The notes beneath the pieces were generated by a model. It worked only from the letters and a program-made list of their open reading frames with translations. It had not been told where the DNA came from and did not search any database. Shown one piece after another: positions 44,170 to 54,973 of a DNA stretch of 64,000 nt (positions within the stretch are counted from its first letter, which is position 1; every line of letters begins with the position of its first letter). Made by a program: the position numbers and the translations under genes. The stretch comes from Otatea glauca (Eukaryota > Streptophyta > Magnoliopsida > Poales > Poaceae), in the NCBI GenBank assembly GCA_036346275.1, contig CM070720.1, forward strand, positions 10,765,278-10,829,277. The letters are read 5' to 3'.

Positions 44170-45077
44170 TCTATTGTGATGCATCGCGTCAGGGATTGGG
44201 ATGCGTGTTGATGCAAAATAGGAAGGTAATTGCCTATGCATCGAGGCAATTGAGACCACATGAGGAGAACTATCCAACTCATGATTTGGAATTAGCTGCC
44301 GTAGTACATGCCCTAAAAATATGGCGTCATCATCTCATCGAAAACAGATGTGAAGTGTATACTGATCACAAAAGTCTTAAGTATATCTTCACGCAACCCG
44401 ACCTAAATATGAGGCAAAGAAGATGGTTAGAATTAATCAAGGATTATAATGTGGGAATTCACTACCATCCTAGTAAAGCCAACATGGTGGCAGACGCCTT
44501 GAGCAGAAGGAACCACAGTGTAAATATGCTATTGGAAACAAGTCAGGCGGAATTGTGTAAGGATTTCCAGAAATTAGAACTGGAAATGGTACCAAAAGGA
44601 TTCCTAGCAACCTTGGAAGTAAGACCTACCCTGGAAGAACAGATCAGGGAAGGGCAGAAAGATGACGATAAGATCAAAAGAATTAAGGGCAAAATGGATG
44701 AAGGCAAAGCAAAAGATTTCAAACTGGATGAACAAGGTACTATATGGTTTAAAGGGCGCATTTGTGTGCCGAACAAAAAAGAGTTGAAGCAGTTAATTCT
44801 GGAGGAGGCCCATGACTCCAAGTACTCAATTCATCCAGGAAGTGCGAAAATGTATCAAGATTTAAAGGAAAGATTTTGGTGGCCAAGCATGAAACGGGAA
44901 GTCGCTGAATATGTTGCATTATGTGACATATGCCAAAGAGTCAAAGCTATGCATCAGAGACCCGCGGGACTACTACAACCCTTAAAGATACCTGAATGGA
45001 AATGGGAAGAAATTGGTATGGATTTCATAACAGGGTTGCCCGAGCATAAAGTGGATATGATTCCATATGGGTCATAG
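44170..45077 (+). CDS. Gypsy RNase H and integrase zinc-binding region
   Basis: The longest intact block of the element. RNase H: LGCVLMQNRKVIAYASRQLR, ELAAVVHALKIWRHHL, VYTDHKSLKYIFTQ and SKANMVADALSRR. Integrase zinc finger: EAHDSKYSIHPG then CDICQRVKA, the HHCC pattern. The first integrase Asp follows in IGMDFITGLPEH. The frame ends at a TAG at 45075, so the piece is part of a broken polyprotein. Confidence 0.82.
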
Positions 45078-46020
45078 TGGATCGCAACCAAAGTGGCACA
45101 TTTCATACCGGTAAAAACCACTTATTAGGAACCGGTTAGCGGAACTTTATATGGCACGAATCGTCTGTTTGCACGGAGTACCGAAGAAGATAGTGTCGGA
45201 CAGAGGTACCCAATTTACCTCCAGATTTTGGGTAAGTTACATGAAGCGATGGGGACTCGTTTGAACTTGATCTGACCTACCATCTGCAGACGGATGGTCA
45301 AGCGGAAGGTTAACGGATATTGGAAGATATGTTGAGAGCTGCGCTTTAGCATATTCCACTTCATGGGACAAGTGTTTGCCTTATCTTTGAGTTTAGTTAC
45401 AACAACAGTTATCAGGCGAGTTTACAGATGTCTCCATTTGAAGCTCTGTATGGTCGATCCTGTCGAACACCATTGAATTGGAATGAGACAGGCGAACGAC
45501 ATGTTTTTGGACCAAACATTCTCTAGAGGGCGGAAGAACAGATTGCCCTCATCGGGAAAGACGAAGGTTGCACAATCAAAGCGGAAGAGTTATCTGCCGA
45601 TAATCGTCGGAGAGATTTGAGCTTTGAACAGAAGATTTTGTGTACCTTAAGTCACACCTCTCAAAGGAGTCGAAACTTCCACGCAAAGGGAAGCTCGCAC
45701 CCGGATATGTTGGGCGTTCAAGATCTTGAGCGCAGAGGTGAAGTTGCATATCAATTGGAGTTACTGCGGTCTTTGGCGAGAGTACATGATGTATTTCATG
45801 TATCTGGCGAAGAAGTGTCTTGATGCAGGAAGAGCAAACAGATTAGAGGCAATCGAGTGCAAGAAGATCGACTTACAAAGAACATCCGATGAAGATTACG
45901 GGCGTAATGGGCGGAGAGACAAGGAACAAGTCAACGCGTTTACAGAGTTCGATGGAGCAACCATTCGGAAGTGAATCAGCGTGGGAGCGTGAAGAAGATC
46001 TCAAGAAGGAGTTCCTAACC
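45078..46020 (+). pseudogene. Gypsy integrase core and chromodomain remnant
   Basis: SDRGTQFTSRFW (near 45200) holds the second catalytic Asp, and YNNSYQASLQMSPFEALYGR (45400-45455) is the usual post-catalytic block. ADNRRRDLSF and LERRGEVAYQLELLRSLARV follow (45600-45790). Near 45950-46010 WSNHSE and SAWEREEDLKKEF, in two frames, are the end of a chromodomain. In such elements it steers integration to methylated-histone chromatin. Frameshifts are numerous. Confidence 0.75.
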
Positions 46021-46062
46021 TATTTACGTGAGACGACTCGAATCTCGGGATGAGATTACATT

Positions 46063-46071
46063 AAGGGGAGG
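46063..46071 (+). promoter_or_regulatory. Polypurine tract of gypsy element
   Basis: AAGGGGAGG two bases before the right LTR, the plus-strand primer. Confidence 0.78.
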
Positions 46072-46073
46072 TT

Positions 46074-49000
46074 TGTAACACCTAAATTTTGCCTAATTTA
46101 AATTTTGGAGTATTTTTTATTTTTGTGAATTTTTGGGAATTTGTTGAAATTTATTTAGAATTATTCAAATAAAGCCTTACCTGAAAACAATTAAATAATG
46201 GAAAAGTTTTGCAAAGTTTTATTGGAAATATTTTATTTGAGTCCCAACTAGCTCAAAGTAATTTCTAGAATTTTTCTAGAATTTTTCTGATATTTTTACT
46301 ATTTTCTTTGGCCAAAACTATTTTCTCGAATTATTTTTATTCGAAAAGGATTTAAAATCCCCGAAACAGTGCTTGGGCCAAAATCCTTGGACCGGCCCGA
46401 TCTTGTCTCTGGCCCGGCTTCGCGCCCCGCACGCCAGCCCGCCACGGCCAAAACCTAGCCGCCGCCGCGCTTCGCCCGTTGGAATGGCATCGAGCGTCTA
46501 AGAAGCTGCTGCGTCACTTCACCATTTTCGCCCGTTGGATCGCTGCGCACGGACGCCCGGGATTTCGCCACGTCGCTTCTTCCTTGCGAGATCGTCGGGG
46601 CAACAGCCGCCTGCATGTCCGCCCGTTTCGCCGAGGATTGCGCGCACGTCGAGGCGCTATTTAGTGCGCCGCTGCCACCCCCGTGCTGCGCATTTCAAGA
46701 CGCTCCTGTATCCCTAGCACACGCCTCCCGAAACGCCTCCGTTCACTCACAAGAGCTCGCCGTAGTTGCTCTCTGTGCGCCGCCGCTGTTTCTCGCCTTT
46801 TCCTTCGTCGTCGGTCCACTCCCGCCGCCGAGGTCACGAGCCTTGCCGAGACAAGCCGCATCGAATGCGCTAGATCTTCTCGCCGGAAAACCACCGAAAC
46901 GCCGTCGACTACGTCGCCTTCCTCATCTCCGGCAAGCTTGCACCGCCGCACACCATCGCCGGACTCCGAGCATCGTTGATCGTCGGATCTGCAAGGAGGG
47001 GTAAGGATCGTGCCACGTCGCCCTTCTCTGTTTACATTTAGTTTGTATCTGTGCCGTTAGATCTGTTATGGACGGTCTGGATTAACCCCAAGGTTGACAC
47101 GTTAGTTGAATCTTGATCGTTAGATCTAGAGCGAACGGCTTGGATTAGATCCGAGCAATGGTACCGTGAGTAGATCGGTGGCGCGCGGATCCGTGCCGTT
47201 CAAATTTGAATGTGCGGCGGAGATGACGCCACACCCCCATCGAATCACGTGCGGACACGTGTGCGTGTCGACTGAGGGTGAGACCAGATCAAACAGTTGA
47301 TTTCGGGCGCACCGTTGGATGTGTGACGCGTGGGGGCGTGGAGTGCGAGGCGTCGCCGAACCGCACGGGGGTGAGATCCGACCGTTGGTTAAGCGAGCGG
47401 TCTGGATCTTGCCGCATGTCGCATCGGGATTGGCTGTGCATCGTCGCTGATGCCACTGCTTGCGTCACCTGGTGCATGAGCATAGTGCTGCCAGTCCACG
47501 GTGGACCAGAGCCGAACCGTGGACCCAGCTCATGAACCGAAGCGACGTGGCGGCACCAGAGGCTGCCACGTGTCGTGCTGACATCATAAATATATTTTAT
47601 ATATAAAAATATTTTGGCCGAAATTCTTTTCTATGCTGACGTCATCATGATGCAATGCTGACAACATAAATGCGAATTTTCAGTATAAAAATAATGTGGA
47701 AAAATTGGATTTCTTAATTTCTGTATTTTCAGATTTTATTCAAACTTCAAATGACTATAACTTTTGCATTTTAACTCGGATTTGGGTGATTCAAATTTAT
47801 AAAAATTCATAAAATTGTGATCTATTTAATAATAAATTTTATTTGAATTTTTGAGGTAATATAGTCTTCTGTATTAGCTATTTATTGCATATTTTGTTTG
47901 TACGCGTAGACGCAAATTTGTCGGAAAGTTTCGAGGAAGAATTTGTCGCTCAAGACCAAGCTTCGGAACACGACCAGCAACTCTTTGAAGGCAAGTGATG
48001 CTTTGATCATTTTGATCCCAGCTTTCTAAAATTTAATTTGTGCTTTGAAATTATGCATGCTTATTTATTTAAAATGAAGCTAATTTAAATTGGGATAACG
48101 TAGTTAATCGACCCATTCTGTTATGCCACCTTGAAATTATTAATTGTATGCCCTAAATCATTGTCACCCTAAGTTTAATTGTACTGGTTGGATAATAATA
48201 TGATGCCAACACGGGAGGCTAGACCGTGAGTAAATGCTTAGCCTTGCAACGAGTCACGAATGATCTTTCGAAAAAATGCCATAATATTGACTAATGGAAT
48301 ATTGAATGTATTTCAAAAGTGGTGTGATGTTGCCACATGATGAGATTGAAGTATGGAGACCTGTGTGGTTCCATACTGATGTTGAGTTAGTGCGGGCATG
48401 TATTGCACAATAATCAATCAAGGGAAATGTTTTAGGCTAGGGCAAGTGGCAAGAGGTCAGTGTGCACAGTGGGCTGTGTGGCATTGGTTTGTCGAGTGTT
48501 GTGAGTTTGTGTGCCACAATGGATGTGTGCCATTGTTGAGTGTTGGAAGTCTTGCCTTGGTCGATTAAGGACTTCACCTTGCAAGTCTTTGTCCCGAGTC
48601 ACCCGTACAACCACATATACGATATGGGACAGACCTAGTTGATTATGGTTACGATATCTTTCCTCGATACCTCGGGGTGACGGTGCGGGGTGTATGCATG
48701 CGGGGCGTGCACGTGCTACGGCTTAGTGCCCATCCAGCGGTGATTGGCCGGTCCTATACTTGCCTGCGTGTGAGGGAAGTGATAGTGAAGGCAATCTGGA
48801 GAGGTTCTTTAGTTAAGGTAGAAGTTTCGAAAAGCTTTGTTGTGGACAATCACATGTGGTGGCGGTTGTATCTTGTGGGTAAAGTGTACAACCTCTGCAG
48901 AGTGTCAAAACTATTGAATAGCCGTGCTCGCGATATTGAGCATTGCTCGGGATTCTGATCAAGGGTAGATCTTCATAAACAAAATGTGGGAAGGGTGGTG

Positions 49001-49608
49001 TGTGCGGTGTTAAAAATGAATTATTAAGGTGTGTGCGAGAACCTTGAAGAAAAACCATTTGAAGAAATTAGTATTACATAATCGCTCCCTTTGCTTTAAC
49101 CTAATTAAGATATTGGTTTAAAAATGCTGCTTGATGCAAAAGAACCACTTAAGCCAATCCTTTGGAATAAGCTTTGCATATAGTAATAGCGCTGCATTCT
49201 GTGCATTACTTGTTGAGTGCCTTGTGTACTCACCCCTACTTGCTTATCAACCCCAACATCAGTGGAGGAGTCTACACCAGCCTGGGAGGAGGAGTACATT
49301 GAGGACCCGAGCAACTAGGGGGCAAGCCCAGTCGGTTGCCTGTGGCAAGATGAAGGCTTCCACGACTTTTATTTATGTTCCGCTGCTATTTCTTTTACTC
49401 TGAATAATGTAAGCCCTGCGTGGTTGATTCTATGTAAGGAGACCATAAGGTCGTACAACTCGGTTTATATAAATGTTTGCACTACTTATTCTTATATCGC
49501 TATGTATGTCTGTGATGTGCAACCCTGTAAAGATTGTGTGTGCTAGCGTGATCCTGGACTAACACAGAATACACAGAGGGTCCGGATTTGCAGATTCGGG
49601 TCCCGACA
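46074..49608 (+). repeat. Right LTR of gypsy element
   Basis: Starts TGTAACACCTAAATTTTG and ends TCCCGACA. It is near-identical to the left LTR from about 47750 to 49500 and more divergent, mostly by short indels, in the GC-rich part (46380-47000). Confidence 0.88.
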
Positions 49609-49613
49609 TAACA

Positions 49614-50941
49614 TAACATGATTCTTACAATATATCTAAAAGGCCGAATTAAAATGCAGTAGAGATACAAAGTCTAGTAATATACCATTTTCTCAAAATA
49701 CCACAAGCAACTGACAAGGAGTAAACCCTAGAAAAGCTTGTCGATATAGTCCCTGTAACATGCGGTGAAGTATATATCTTCGGGCAGTGGCGGACCCAGG
49801 ACATAAATTTAGAGGATGCTAAACCGGCCTTCAAGTTCCAATTTTTTGACCGGCTTCCATGGCGACAGCGTGGTGACGCCCCACGTTGGGTAGGGGTGCT
49901 AAGGGGTACCCATAGTGTGATCGGGGGTAGGGGTGCTTTAGCCCCCCTGACCCCCTGCTCGGTCCGCCCCTGTCTTCGGGGACCTCGCTTTCTTGGTTTA
50001 CTAAACTAACAAATAAGCAGGGGGTGAGTATTTTCATACTCAGCGAGACTTAAAGTTTATCACAAAAGTATAGTAAATATATGTCATATCAAAGGAGGCT
50101 TCTATAGTTATTTTGCATAAAGCGAATTTGAATATGAATATTAAGTAATAATTTGCAATCCGAAATTTGTAAAAATCAAGTTCAACTGATATGAAATTAA
50201 CAAGTATGTAAGTATAAAGTAAACTCGTAGTCCTCCATTAATGTGAGTATCGCATCATATCAATGCCAATTCCTAGCATAAAATATCAATATCCCTTTGT
50301 CAATCCTTGGCATAACATCTGAAATAAAAGCTTTCCAACACATATTGCCAAATCAACTATTTTTGGAAATATCAAAACTTATAATTATGTAATGACTTTA
50401 CCAAGTGCCCATGACCGTGGATGTGGCTTTTCAAAAAGTTTTATACTATGCAGAGGTATACAACTTTACTCTCAAGAAATTATCAACCCTATTTGCCAGG
50501 CCAATAACACAATTCCTTTGGTGTGTCAGCTGGGAGATCATAACATAACCATTACATTACCTAAATCGAACTTTGCACCAGCCTGGTAACATCAAACCCA
50601 TGCTATGGCGGCAGAAGATATTTGTACAGTCATTCTACAACTAATGGTTATACACCCCATTGTCCCACTCCTCCCCATAGTAAGGTGTACACCGTTGTAT
50701 TGGTATGTGTTTCACCCACACCTCTGTGTGGACACCCCTAAGAGCAATCCATCTCAAAAAAGCCCGTACTACTCCAACCTTCCAATGGCCAAAGTTAGAT
50801 CTAAGTAACTTAATAGGTTAATGTAGTCTCATACCAGCACTTATGGTTGCACTAATTTCTTTGCTTGAAAACAACACAACAGCTCGATCCTTAATCCGAC
50901 CCAAGCGATAAACTCCCCCTATCTACATGCAAGTCTCATGC
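49614..50941 (-). mobile_element. Gypsy-type LTR fragment, probably minus strand
   Basis: The segments around 50030 (TGAGTATTTTCATACTCAGC), 50400-50440 (CCATGACCGTGGATGTGGCT) and 50517 (TTTGGTGTGTCAGCT) recur in order and orientation at 63110, 63475 and 63590, inside the LTR on the right. This is therefore an older relative of that LTR, in the same orientation. Its ends are not defined. It hosts a hAT MITE and is cut at 50942 by copia sequence. Confidence 0.45.
49785..49972. mobile_element. hAT-type MITE with perfect 8-base target duplication
   Basis: CAGTGGCGGACCCAGG at the left and, complemented, CAGGGGCGGACCGAGC at the right are the terminal inverted repeats of a 188-base element. TCTTCGGG flanks it exactly on both sides (49777-49784 and 49973-49980). 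Termini CAGTGGCGGA are frequent in plant hAT MITEs. The interior has TGCTTTAGCCCCCC-type sequence and no coding capacity. Confidence 0.85.
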
Positions 50942-50999
50942 TGAAAGACCATGTGGACGTCTAAGTGTGTGATGAGTAATTGACTGTATTCGAGCTTTT

Positions 51000-51140
51000 G
51001 GTGCTCAAGGTTGAGTTTGATTTGGGTCTGTCCCGGTCGAAAATCAATGATCGAACCTCGAGTGGTCTGGACTTTGGTTGGTCGAAAACCAATGGCCAAA
51101 CCTCAAGTGATCTGGACTTTGGCTGGTCGAAGACCAGTGG
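51000..51140. repeat. Short repeats in U3 (GTCGAAAACCAATGG type)
   Basis: Three near-identical units of about 50 bases containing TCTGGACTTTGG and TGGTCGAAAACCA. They lie at the position where the solo LTR has CACCGGACC words and the 54974-56678 LTR has GGCCGGTAGTGCCG words. Confidence 0.65.
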
Positions 51141-51731
51141 TCGAGTGACTCAAGTAGAGTGAGAATCGAGAAGTATCGAGTTGGGATGTTGTCAAGTCGA
51201 GCAGCGGGTTAGGTCGATTAATCCCCTGTAGACTTGTGGTTGAGTGACTCGAGTGGAGTAAGAATCGATAAGTATCGAGTAGGGTTACTCATGCTCGATG
51301 TCGACCCATTGACTCGACATTGAGCCAAGTGGGCAATGCTATGTGATGTGGTTTCTTGTTTTTCATGGTTGTAGGAAGACAATGCTAGGTCATGGTAAGA
51401 CGAAGGATGACCGGGACTAGGCGAGGTGCGTCAGAGGTCCAAACGGTAGAGGATCGCCGAAGGATGATCAGAGACAGAGTCTCTGCGAACATAGAAGACA
51501 AGAAATGGATGAGATGCTAGCTAGAGAGCTACTCGGATCAAGGAGGGCTGTCAGATCGCGATCTAGGTGATAGAGTAGCGAGTCTAGTTATCAGGCCTTA
51601 AAAAACCCGGTGTGGTTGTTAGGTTTCGGATAAGCCTATGTAAGGCTGTGTGTGGGAGTCATCTTGACCCTTGATGGTGGTCCTTAGGGCAGAAGGATCT
51701 CATCCAAGGGTGGAGGGTGACTTGAGAGTAG

Positions 51732-51739
51732 TATAAATA
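51732..51739 (+). promoter_or_regulatory. TATA box of plus-strand copia LTR fragment
   Basis: TATAAATA followed by GAGGGGAAGGGG, as at 16905. Confidence 0.72.
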
Positions 51740-51781
51740 GAGGGGAAGGGGTGGTCTTCCTCATTTTGATGGTCTGAGGTC

Positions 51782-52180
51782 CAGAAGAAGCAGAGAAATC
51801 GGCACGAAAGACTCTCCTATATCTAGAAATCCCGCAAACTAACCCTCCTGAAGAATCGAGGATTCTACAGGCACTACTCTTGAAGCTTACCTCGAAAGAG
51901 TCATCGATAAGCTGAGAAACAGAAAGCAAATTATACTACAGCTTACTTACTAAGGCAACATCCTTAAGAATGAAATTCTGATTAATGCAAATGGTGCCCT
52001 TAGCAATGACTATACCTGATGAAGCATCCCCAATAGTTATCAACTCATCACCAGGGGCTCGGAGTAGGGAAGAGAACCAACGAGAGTCTCCGGTCATATG
52101 ACGAGAACAACCGGAGTTAACAATCCAAACATCTCCCTTCCCAATCCGATGAACCTGATCAAGTTATAGAAGAGAGAAAT
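51782..52180 (-). pseudogene. Copia protease and start of GAG-pre-integrase, minus strand
   Basis: VNSGCSRHMTGDSRWFSSL is the copia protease active-site region with Asn where Asp is expected (codon at 52116-52118). LLSVSQLIDDSFEVSFKSSA follows after an in-frame TAG that is CAG in the plus-strand copy. The sequence ends at the breakpoint near 51782. Confidence 0.72.
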
Positions 52181-52518
52181 GACTCAGTACTGGGGTAAAG
52201 TGAAGACTTGGGAACCCAATACTAAACCATACGACGCCTCAAGGTGCCAGCCAAGGAAGAAGACTGGACTCTAGCATCTCTCTTACGCTCAACCCTTATG
52301 AAATCAGAACTAGCAATAGCAGAATACCTAGGAGCTAAAACAGGGTTGGCCCGCCGTGGTGCAAAGACCAGATCATCCCAGTTAGGCTGCCTGAATCTCC
52401 TACCAGAAAACACCTCACGCCACTGATATCTACCTCGATAGGAAAAATGAGGAATATCAAGCGGACGACGGAAAGACTGACCATGGACAGCTCCAGAACT
52501 AAAACTCAACTAAACAGC

Positions 52519-54937
52519 CTAAAAATCGAGTCCTGCACGCCGCCCAAAAACAGGCGACTCTCTAACCTGTCTATAAGCAGTGTGTGCTTTAGGAGTACTC
52601 AGAGTCTGGGGATGACCCTGAATACCCCTAAGAGTATCAACACGCTCACGCCTTGTGATCTTGGTATGCCTGAAGCAGAAATTTACTGAGTGACCATCCT
52701 TCTTGCAGAAGGTGCATGTGTACTTTGCCTTGCTAAAGGCAGAAGCAACAAGAGTAACAACCTTCTGGTCAGAAGTCCCATAGACAACCTCAGCAGACCT
52801 AAACACAGTGGTACTCACCCTGGGAGCTACCACGATCTCACCACTCTTGGATCCACGCACAATGATGGGACGATGCACCCTGGCGTGCTCCAAGTAGTCA
52901 AATCCTAGACCTTGATTGAATCGGCTAATCTTGGATTGGTCTAGAATGAGATTGAGCTTCTTCTTGCCTCCAACAAACTTCTCGAGAGTGCTCATAAGAT
53001 ACTCACACTCCCGGAAGAAAGAGGCACATGAAGAACGGAGGAAGAAGAACCAGAAAGAGAAGAACTACCAGCATGTCCATTTTTCTCCCTCAACACGGCT
53101 GCCTCAATCTTGAGGGCCTCACACGAAATGCAAGGGACATTTCTAATCCTAAGGGTCTGGGCCTCAAGCTTCTTCCTAAGTTCAACATGGATTTTATCCA
53201 AGTCCCCCTAAATCTCAGCACATCGCAAGCAACTTTCTTGTGACTTATCTAGTAAGTCCTTAGCAAGTTTAGTACACTTGACATTCAAGGTTTCATTGTC
53301 AAGTTTTAGTTGCTTACAGCCCTCACACGAGCTGACTGGGTCCTTAGAAGCATGTAATTCAAGTTCATCATTTCTAGAAGAAAGCTTCCTAAGGTGATCG
53401 ATCGCTCATGGCATCAATTTCAGCAAGCAATTTTCACATGAGGGAGTAGAGTGAGCATGAAGAAAACTAGCCTCAACAGGAATAGCATCAATAGAACTAG
53501 TGCTAGCATTCTTCAACCTAAGACCATCAAGTTCAGCAAGCATACTATCATGTATGGTCCTTAGGTTCTCTAGCTCCTCAAGCAAAGCATTATATAAAGA
53601 ACAGTCATCAGTGACTCGAGAGGGAGAAGGTCTAAGTGAAGCTAACTCCCGAGTCAAAGTACCTACTTCCTTCTCAAGCTCCATACACCTAGCTCTAGTT
53701 TTCCTAATTTGCAGAAAGCTTCATTGATTTGGTCATAGCAAGGTACCTCGTCCGAGTCGCTGTAGAGTTCGGAGTCACCTATGCTGTTTGATTCGGCCAT
53801 GAAGCACATACCAGTGAAGTTATCGTCGCCTTTCTTCTCTTGTGGTTCATCCTCGTCCTCGTCGCTCCATGTCTCCGTGTCGGAGAGGTTGATGTCATCG
53901 AGTGCGGCAAGGACGCAGTGAAAGAGCTTCTTATTCTTAGAGAAGTTGCTGTACTTCTTCTCACGCGCTGGCTCGTGAACTGGAGGCTTCTTGTTGTGGT
54001 TCTTGTCGATATAATCGTTCTTTGCTGAACCGCCAATGTCATTCTTTGCCTTCTCCAGTTTGGGACAATTCACTCGAATGTGGTTGGGGCCAACAAACTT
54101 AAAGCAGGTGATCATGCCACTTCTCTTCCTTTCTCTCACCCTCTTGTAGGCATGAGAAAACTTACGAGCAAGAAGAGTAAGCTCATTTTTTGGAAATTTT
54201 TCCAGTTGGTCACCGCTTAGCTCGCAAAGGGTGGAGAGGGAAAAACCAACAGAAGAATCAGAAGAAGAAGATCTAATGGGATCGGTGACCAAAGCCATCG
54301 ACTAAGATTTCGTCTTCTGAGAGACAACATCGATCTCATGAGTCTTGAGGCGGGAATAAAGCCTGTTAAGAGTCAGAGTCGACAAGTCGGTGGTGTCCTT
54401 AATGGTGGTCACTTTCATCTCCCAAACTCTAAGATCGAGTGCAGTCAAGAAATGGCGAGCATTATCCAAGTCAGAGTATATGCAACCAACTGCTCGGAGA
54501 TCGCTCAAAATCTTAGTAAAGCGACTGAAACACTCATCAAGACTCTCACCAGCGTGTTGTTCAAACTTGTTGTACTCACGCTTTTACCGGTCCTGCCTCA
54601 CAGTCTTGATTTGAGTAGTGCCCTCATGGTAAGCATCGAGGGTCACCCAAATCTCGTGAGTGAAACGGAGGTAATAAATCCTATCATACTCACTGCGGCT
54701 AAGACCCTGTATGAGAATGTTCCTTGCCTTAGCGTTCACCTCAACGCCAGCCATATTACCGGCCATGACGTTTTCATCAGCAGGAACCTCATACGGGAGT
54801 TTCACCTTCTGCCATATCAGGAAGCCCTGGGCAGTGATGTATGACTCCCTCCGCGATTTCCAAAACGAAAAATCAACTCCAGAAAAAATAGGAGGCTTGG
54901 TGGAATTGTCCATTGCCTGGCTCTTGAGACCGATCAA
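52519..54937 (-). pseudogene. gag: Copia gag, minus strand, large coiled-coil type
   Basis: The blocks are: AMDNSTKPPIFSGVDFSFWK (54937-54584), FTHEIWVTLDAYHEGTTQIK, a first zinc-knuckle region (CFKFVGPNHIRVNCPKLEK, one Cys altered, about 54115-54060), an acidic Ser/Asp/Glu segment, a long coiled coil with HARSTPSCENC-like Cys pairs (53684-53100), and a second knuckle CTFCKKDGHSVNFCFRH (about 52720-52680). Large coiled-coil gag proteins are typical of Sireviruses. Several frameshifts and stops occur. Confidence 0.75.
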
Positions 54938-54955
54938 GACCTATGAAAGAGCAAA

Positions 54956-54971
54956 CCCGGCTCTGATACCA
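54956..54971 (-). promoter_or_regulatory. Primer-binding site of minus-strand copia element
   Basis: On the minus strand TGGTATCAGAGCCGGG follows the LTR end by two bases. Confidence 0.82.
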
Positions 54972-54973
54972 AT

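Larger units (their letters stand above)
36931..49608 (+). mobile_element. Ty3-gypsy LTR retrotransposon, chromovirus-like, complete ends
   Basis: 12.7 kb with two 3.5 kb LTRs and duplications TAACA at 36926-36930 and 49609-49613. After the left LTR comes the tRNA-Met primer site. The interior gives gag, protease, reverse transcriptase, RNase H, integrase and a chromodomain remnant, then the tract AAGGGGAGG before the right LTR. Long LTRs, gag with EADDWLRTIERK and a C-terminal chromodomain point to the Tekay/Del group. About 370 sampled LTR bases (38900-39240 with 48070-48410) differ at roughly five places, so the insertion is recent. Yet the coding region has many short indels and stops. 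Confidence 0.9.
50942..51781 (+). mobile_element. 5' half of a copia LTR, plus strand
   Basis: Begins TGAAAGACCATGTGG like the solo LTR at 15517 and includes the TATA block at 51732. It then stops abruptly at about 51781, where minus-strand copia coding sequence begins. Near its start the words GGTCGAAAACCAATGG and TCTGGACTTTGG repeat three times. Confidence 0.75.

Noticed and set aside
54338..54844. 168-codon plus-strand ORF
   Set aside because: It is the antisense shadow of minus-strand copia gag.
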